Positions 44,755 through 49,577 of a DNA stretch of 49,577 nt are shown here, one piece after another. How positions within the stretch are numbered: the stretch's first letter is position 1; the number at the start of each line of letters is the position of its first letter. The position numbers and the translations under genes are program-made. The notes beneath the pieces are model-generated. The model was not told the DNA's origin. It made no database searches and saw only the letters and a list, made by a program, of their open reading frames with translations. This stretch comes from an uncultured Campylobacterales bacterium (lineage in GTDB: Bacteria > Campylobacterota > Campylobacteria > Campylobacterales > CACVAW01). The stretch lies in the NCBI GenBank assembly GCA_902727925.1, contig CACVAW010000002.1, positions 1 to 49,577 of the forward strand. Direction: 5' to 3'.

Positions 44755-45855
44755 TCAAGCAAAATATATTTCATTAAAAACTTTATTAGCCTCACCATTA
44801 AAGGGTCGTATATTCATATCATCAAGAGTAAGCTCAATTGCATTAACTACCCAAACAGCTTCATGAATATTAACATCACCCATATGGTTAATCCTAAAAA
44901 TCTCACCTTTTAAGTGATCTTGTCCACCAGCAAGAGCAACTTCATATTTAACTTTTAGCTGTGATATTATATCTGAGGCTCGTGGACTTTTTACGGAGGT
45001 CATACATACAGCTGACTTTTTAGGATACAACTCAAAACCTATTGTTTTGATTGCACTTTTTGTAGCGTATGATATCTTTTTTGTCTTTTCATAAATATTT
45101 TCAAATCCAATTTCTTTAAATTCTTTTAATACTGCTCTAAGACCAATTATAATAGAAATTGCTGGTGTCCATGCTGTTGTATTTTGTTTTTGTTTTTTAA
45201 GTTCAGTTGCAAGGTTAAAATAAAATCCAGTTGCAAGTGTATCTAGATTCTTTAGTGCGTAGTTACTAAGTCCAAGTAAAGCAACTCCAGGTGGAAGTGC
45301 TAATGCTTTTTGTGAACCACTAATAAGAACATCTATATTTGTTACATCAATTTTCTCAACGCCAATAGCAGTTATTGCGTCAGCAACGACATATATATCA
45401 GAATTTATATTTTTAATGGTAGATGCTAGTTTTTCTACCGGGTGTCGTACCCCACCTGAGCTTTCACAAACTTGCACAAATACACTATCATAGTCATTCT
45501 TGACAATCATACTCTTAACATCATCGATGTCGACTGGAGTATTCCAGTCATATTTAAGTTCGTCATACTCTATATTAAAACTTTTTGCAATCTTAGAAAA
45601 TCTCTCACCAAATTTTCCAGAATTAATTATCAAAGCTTTTTTCTTAGCAAAAGTAGTAACACTTGCTTCAAGTGCTCCTGTACCACTACATGAGAGGATA
45701 AGAACCTCAGGCATATCAAAAAGCTCTTTTAACAAATCCCGTGTCTCATTGAAGATTAAACTAAATTCGGGAGTTCTATGATGAATAGATGGTTTTGCCA
45801 TTTCATTTCTAATGGCTTCTTTTGTTGGTGTTGGACCGGGAGTAAATAACAACAT
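44755..45855 (-). CDS. Class V aminotransferase (alanine/serine-glyoxylate type)
   Basis: 366 residues. MLLFTPGPTPTKEAI is the family opening; LSCSGTGALEASV binds the PLP phosphate, VADAITAIGVEKID carries the PLP-pairing Asp, and ISGSQKALALPPG holds the Schiff-base Lys183. Relatives include serine-glyoxylate, alanine-glyoxylate and serine-pyruvate aminotransferases; the substrate cannot be fixed, and a role in serine metabolism is likely. First gene of the minus-strand run toward hisZ and purA, divergent from the helicase. Confidence 0.9.
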   Translation of the reverse strand: MLLFTPGPTPTKEAIRNEMAKPSIHHRTPEFSLIFNETRDLLKELFDMPEVLILSCSGTGALEASVTTFAKKKALIINSGKFGERFSKIAKSFNIEYDELKYDWNTPVDIDDVKSMIVKNDYDSVFVQVCESSGGVRHPVEKLASTIKNINSDIYVVADAITAIGVEKIDVTNIDVLISGSQKALALPPGVALLGLSNYALKNLDTLATGFYFNLATELKKQKQNTTAWTPAISIIIGLRAVLKEFKEIGFENIYEKTKKISYATKSAIKTIGFELYPKKSAVCMTSVKSPRASDIISQLKVKYEVALAGGQDHLKGEIFRINHMGDVNIHEAVWVVNAIELTLDDMNIRPFNGEANKVFNEIYFA

Positions 45856-45937
45856 ATATAATTTCCTAATACTGAATAATTATTTTATAGATTATACACT
45901 ACTGGACTAAAAATCAGCGAAAAATGCAAGCCTAGTT

Positions 45938-45946
45938 TGCTAAAAT
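45938..45946 (+). promoter_or_regulatory. -10 element abutting the helicase start codon
   Basis: TGCTAAAAT ends only six bases before the helicase ATG at 45953. Initiation six to seven bases downstream would place the transcript start on or next to the A of the ATG, giving a leaderless mRNA. No Shine-Dalgarno sequence is present before the ATG. Confidence 0.5.
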
Positions 45947-45952
45947 CATAAG

Positions 45953-48019
45953 ATGAACTTTTTAAAATATCTAAACGAACAACAACTTGAAGCTACAAAA
46001 CATATAGATGGTCCTATGCTTATCTTAGCAGGTGCTGGTACAGGAAAAACAAAAACTATAACATCAAGACTAGCTTATTTAATTTCGCTTGGTATTGATC
46101 CGGCTTCTATTTTGACACTTACATTTACAAATAAGGCTGCAAGTGAAATGTCACTAAGAGCAATGAAGCTTGTCCGTGAAGAGCTTGAATTTCCGATATC
46201 TTATCCCCCTATTCTCTCGACCTTTCACAAGTTTGGATTACTGTTTTTAAAATTTCATATAGATGAGTTAAACAGAAAAAACAACTTTGTAATAATAGAT
46301 ACTGATGATAAAAAAAGAATAATAAAAAACTTAAATAATTCTAACTTACAAAATAGATATATCTCTAATGAGATATCTAGACTGAAAAACTCTTTAGTAA
46401 CGGCCGAAAATAGTATAGAAATTGATAATAAAGATTTTGAAACTATCACAAAAGTTTATAAAAAATATGAAGAATATTTAATAGAAAACAATTTAGTTGA
46501 TTTTGATGACTTACTAATACTACCATACAAAATACTTGATGCTAATGATGAACTTTGTAAAACTATTAGTACTAAGTATCAATATATCATGGTAGACGAG
46601 TACCAAGATACAAATGACTTACAATATCAACTACTAAAAAAACTTTGTAGGACACATAATAACCTCTGTGTTGTAGGTGATGATGATCAAAGTATCTATG
46701 GGTGGAGAGGTGCAAATATAAATAATATTTTGGATTTTTCTAAAGATTTTAAAAATACAAAAATAATCAAGCTTGAAACTAACTATAGATCAACTAATCA
46801 AATACTCCAAGCTGCAAACAACCTAATAAGTAATAACAAATCAAGAATGGATAAAAAACTAACAAGTAATAAAGGAAGTGGTCCTAGGATAGAAATACTT
46901 GAAACTCTTGATGAAAAACAAGAAGCAAGAATAATAGCTTCAAGAATCTCCGAACTTCTTAAGAAAAAAACTAATTCTAAAGAGATAGCTATACTATTTA
47001 GAATAAATGCATTAAGCCGTTCTGTAGAAGAAGCCCTTAATAGAGAAAGAATTAGCTATAAAATGATAGGTGGAATGAGATTTTACGAAAGAATGGAAGT
47101 AAAAGACATCATAAGCTACCTACGAGTAATCACAAATAATCAAGATGACTACTCTTTAAAAAGAATAATAAACAGACCCAAGCGTGGTATAGGTAAAGCT
47201 AGCATTGAAAAAATGTCACTAAAAGCTTATGAGAATAAAAAAACTCTATATGACTATATAAAAGACAATCAAAATGAATTATCTTCATTAATCCCAAAAA
47301 AAGCATTTAACAATATAGTAGAATTCATCACTAACTTAGAAATGATAAAATCTAATATATCAAATGTATCTTACGACCTCTCAGAACTATGCGATGACAT
47401 AGAAGACACTTATGAAATAAGGAAATACTACGCTCTAGGAAGTGACGCTACTGAAAAACTACCTAATATTGATGAATTTTATGCTCTGTATAAAGATAAG
47501 TTCAAAAGTAACCCCGAGCTAAGTATTGATGAGTTTTTAAATGAAATAACACTACTTAACGATCAAGACCAAATAGAACTTCAAAGTATCTCTGTTATGA
47601 GTATACATGCTTCAAAGGGATTAGAGTTCACACATCTTTTTGTTATAGGCTATGAAGAAGGATTTTTCCCACTTTTAGGTGAGGGGTCAGACCTTGAAGA
47701 AGAAAGAAGATTAGGCTATGTCGCTATTACAAGATCAAAAGAATATCTTACATTAAGCACTTCAAAAAGTAGATTTTACAAAGGCAGAAGAAGTGATCTA
47801 ATAAAGAGTAGATTTCTACAAGAAAGCGAACTTGTAAAGACTACAAGTATAAACTTTGAACAACCAAACCAATTCAAAAAAGGCGACCTTGTAAAGCATA
47901 AAGTTTTTGGGATTGGAAGAGTTACCGAAGTAAATAAAATGAAAAAAGAGTACAAACTAAAAATAAATTTTGGTGGTAATATAAAAGATATCATGTCTTC
48001 ATTTCTTTATAAGGTGTAA
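45953..48019 (+). CDS. uvrD: UvrD/PcrA-type ATP-dependent DNA helicase
   Basis: 688 residues, normal for the family. Q-motif LNEQQLEA, Walker A LAGAGTGKTKT (25-35), TLTFTNKAASEM, Walker B YIMVDEYQDTND, GDDDQSIYGWRGA, the motif IV LETNYRST, and motif VI GYVAITRSKEYL are all in place. The C-terminal FKKGDLVKHKVFGIGRVTEV is the Tudor-like RNA polymerase-contacting domain of PcrA. It unwinds DNA 3' to 5' in repair and replication restart. No ribosome binding site precedes it. Convergent with the GspK-like gene. Confidence 0.93.
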   Translation: MNFLKYLNEQQLEATKHIDGPMLILAGAGTGKTKTITSRLAYLISLGIDPASILTLTFTNKAASEMSLRAMKLVREELEFPISYPPILSTFHKFGLLFLKFHIDELNRKNNFVIIDTDDKKRIIKNLNNSNLQNRYISNEISRLKNSLVTAENSIEIDNKDFETITKVYKKYEEYLIENNLVDFDDLLILPYKILDANDELCKTISTKYQYIMVDEYQDTNDLQYQLLKKLCRTHNNLCVVGDDDQSIYGWRGANINNILDFSKDFKNTKIIKLETNYRSTNQILQAANNLISNNKSRMDKKLTSNKGSGPRIEILETLDEKQEARIIASRISELLKKKTNSKEIAILFRINALSRSVEEALNRERISYKMIGGMRFYERMEVKDIISYLRVITNNQDDYSLKRIINRPKRGIGKASIEKMSLKAYENKKTLYDYIKDNQNELSSLIPKKAFNNIVEFITNLEMIKSNISNVSYDLSELCDDIEDTYEIRKYYALGSDATEKLPNIDEFYALYKDKFKSNPELSIDEFLNEITLLNDQDQIELQSISVMSIHASKGLEFTHLFVIGYEEGFFPLLGEGSDLEEERRLGYVAITRSKEYLTLSTSKSRFYKGRRSDLIKSRFLQESELVKTTSINFEQPNQFKKGDLVKHKVFGIGRVTEVNKMKKEYKLKINFGGNIKDIMSSFLYKV

Positions 48020-48179
48020 GTTTTTTTAAACTAAATATAAATACTAATTTAAAAAATATTCTTTGTATAAAATTTTATATTATAAGGTTTTTATTCTCAC
48101 ATCTGCAAGAGCTAAGAAGAATATATAAAATCAATCTATAAAAATGAGGATTTTTATAATGACAAAATAAAGATACTTA

Positions 48180-49028
48180 CTAATTATAATCAAATAATTT
48201 AGTAATTTTCTTGGTCTTTGTATCATAAAAAAAATCAAAAAAACCAGATAAACTTTTGACTTTATATTTAACCTTAACTCTTAATAACATATTATTAATA
48301 TCAGACTTACTAAAAAAACTTTTGATATCTAAACTTTGAGATATATTTAAATCAGGTTCGATACTGTCTACATAATCTATCCCCTCAGTTAAAAAAAGTG
48401 ATTGGCGTACACTCATAAGTGGAAAAGATTTATTAATATCTCCAAAATAAAATATCTCATTAAATTTTACTTCTTTTATCTGCTTATCTTGGGTTACTTC
48501 ATAATATCTATCTATTATTTTTCTAAAATGTTCTTCATTAAATACTTGTGAATTTGCAAAATTCATACTACGATAAGCAATTTCGCTAAAAATATTTCTT
48601 GACTCAAGGTCTTTGTCAATGGTATCAAGAATAATATCAAACAAGAGTTGTGAATCGCCTATTTCCAGACTATCAAATAAATGCAAGACAATTTTTTCTT
48701 TATCTGAAAAGTGATTATCATCTCTTATAATATCATTTATATTTATTTTGTTTGAAACTATCTCAAATTTTATATTAAATAATATATCACCATAAGGAAT
48801 AATATAACCTTGAGTAAGCCTCAAAATTCCCTTACTATTTTCAATTTTTGGCAAAATTATTTTGATGAATTTTTCAACATCTTTTAGAACTTGAAATGTT
48901 TGCATCATGTTTCCAGGGTTATTTTTGCTATTTAATGCATTATTTGAAGTAGTTATATTTTTAAGTATTATTAATGAAACTAAAGTAATTACTGAGAGTG
49001 TAATAAAAAGGGCTATGGCCTTACGCAT
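48180..49028 (-). CDS. GspK-like minor pseudopilin
   Basis: 282 residues. MRKAIALFITLSVITLVSLIIL is a type-IV-pilin-like N-terminal helix with the short basic leader of GspK. The body follows the GspK plan: KININDIIRDD (family KINLN motif), LLFDIILDTIDKD (family ILDWxDxD) and FPLMSVRQSLFLTEGIDYVD (family ELrlVxGv). In type II secretion GspK caps the pseudopilus tip. No other secretion genes are in the window. It overlaps the transporter gene by 8 bp. Confidence 0.62.
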   Translation of the reverse strand: MRKAIALFITLSVITLVSLIILKNITTSNNALNSKNNPGNMMQTFQVLKDVEKFIKIILPKIENSKGILRLTQGYIIPYGDILFNIKFEIVSNKININDIIRDDNHFSDKEKIVLHLFDSLEIGDSQLLFDIILDTIDKDLESRNIFSEIAYRSMNFANSQVFNEEHFRKIIDRYYEVTQDKQIKEVKFNEIFYFGDINKSFPLMSVRQSLFLTEGIDYVDSIEPDLNISQSLDIKSFFSKSDINNMLLRVKVKYKVKSLSGFFDFFYDTKTKKITKLFDYN

Positions 49029-49577
49029 AAAGAACTCCTAAAGAAGATACAATTATAACAACCATCCCTAAGTATTCGTAAAAACCTAATCTATCATTAA
49101 AAAAGACATATCCCATTATTACTGTAAAAATCATTTCAACTGAACCTATCGTTTTTACTAATGCTGGATTAATAAGACAAAATGCACTAAACCAACATAT
49201 CGAGGCAAGTCCTCCAAAGAAACCTAAAAAAATACTTTTGTATCTTTTTTTATAAAGTACTTTTATATCTTTTTTATTTTTTAGTAATAAGAAAACAAGA
49301 AGTATCAAGCTTTGAAATGTCAAAACCAAAAACAGACATATTCCAACGTTTAAGAATAGATCTCCACCATCTATACCAGAAACCGCTTTTGCTACACAAA
49401 TAGTTGATATAGCAAAACATAATCCTGAAAATAAACCTATCATAGTAGGTAATAAATTGATTTTTTGTTGAGTTTTTAGTTTTGGTATAGTAAGTATTAT
49501 TATCCCAAGAACAGAGAATATCACCATAACCCATCCAAAAACACTCAAATACTCGCTAAAAAAGAAACTTCCAATGA
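49021..49577 (-). CDS. EamA-family transporter, partial at the window edge
   Basis: The frame stays open to the last base: residues before the internal TTG at 49548 read IGSFFFSEYLSVFGWVMVIF, which joins the end of the first EamA repeat (FSEYLSVFGWxMVIFSVLGI) to the visible part. What is present is the end of repeat one and a complete second repeat with about five helices, including GGLASICWFSAFCLINPALVKTIGSVEMIFTVIMGYVFF. A small-molecule transporter of the inner membrane. Its N-terminal part lies outside the window. Overlaps the GspK-like gene. Confidence 0.82.
   Translation of the reverse strand, partial: IGSFFFSEYLSVFGWVMVIFSVLGIIILTIPKLKTQQKINLLPTMIGLFSGLCFAISTICVAKAVSGIDGGDLFLNVGICLFLVLTFQSLILLVFLLLKNKKDIKVLYKKRYKSIFLGFFGGLASICWFSAFCLINPALVKTIGSVEMIFTVIMGYVFFNDRLGFYEYLGMVVIIVSSLGVLYA

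Overview
The window is AT-rich bacterial DNA that reads as a chromosome segment of a Campylobacterota species, probably near the Arcobacter/Sulfurimonas side of that phylum. I infer this from gene content: ffh followed by rpsP, a KH-protein gene, rimM, trmD and rplS; short Lys/Asn/Ile-rich proteins; a UbiD-type decarboxylase of the kind used in futalosine menaquinone synthesis; hisZ next to purA; and TGCTATAAT-like -10 boxes. No search could be run, so the genus is not fixed.

Layout. 1-3762 (minus) holds the start of an unknown gene and a giant multidomain protein (tandem repeats, coiled coil, lytic transglycosylase, HExxH zincin-like segment, hydrophobic region, half of a P-loop kinase) that resembles the polyvalent proteins of phages and conjugative elements. 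3809-4771 is a lone aldolase. 4946-9080 (plus) is core: fur, ffh, the rpsP-rplS ribosome operon and tRNA-Leu(CAA). 9289-11744 is an accessory lipoprotein/secreted-protein pair. 11785-14631 couples an RSH protein with an intact ppGpp hydrolase and decayed synthetase to an EgtD-like methyltransferase. 14623-16817 has a formyltransferase, a nickel superoxide dismutase with an export signal, a periplasmic rhodanese and a small membrane protein. 16837-17893 is a dead IS256-type insertion sequence. 18096-19686 is ispE-thiL.

From 19700 to 45855 almost everything is on the minus strand: an ABC exporter, an orphan RHH protein, a DMT transporter, a broken RelE/ParE toxin, an ATPase/TOPRIM pair that looks like an abortive-infection module, coaE with a small Cys protein and a duplicated coaE tail, a SpeE-like protein, recA, a SulP transporter, a Y1-transposase-like protein that has lost its tyrosine, fabI, two unknown envelope proteins, a UbiD decarboxylase, a DUF3800 protein, phnA/yjdM, argB, ilvA, a degenerate GGDEF-EAL receptor, aroK, purA, hisZ and a class V aminotransferase. 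45953-48019 is a UvrD/PcrA helicase on plus; the window ends with a GspK-like pseudopilin and a partial EamA transporter.

How it works together: the core genes supply protein targeting and translation, isoprenoid, thiamine, CoA, fatty acid, arginine, isoleucine, shikimate, purine and histidine synthesis, and recombination. The accessory material is scattered as small insertions between core operons rather than as one island. The items most worth checking are the polyvalent protein, the exported NiSOD, the hydrolase-only RSH/methyltransferase pair, the ATPase/TOPRIM pair with its fused toxin relic, the tyrosine-less Y1 protein, and two related stem-loop elements in front of recA and argB.
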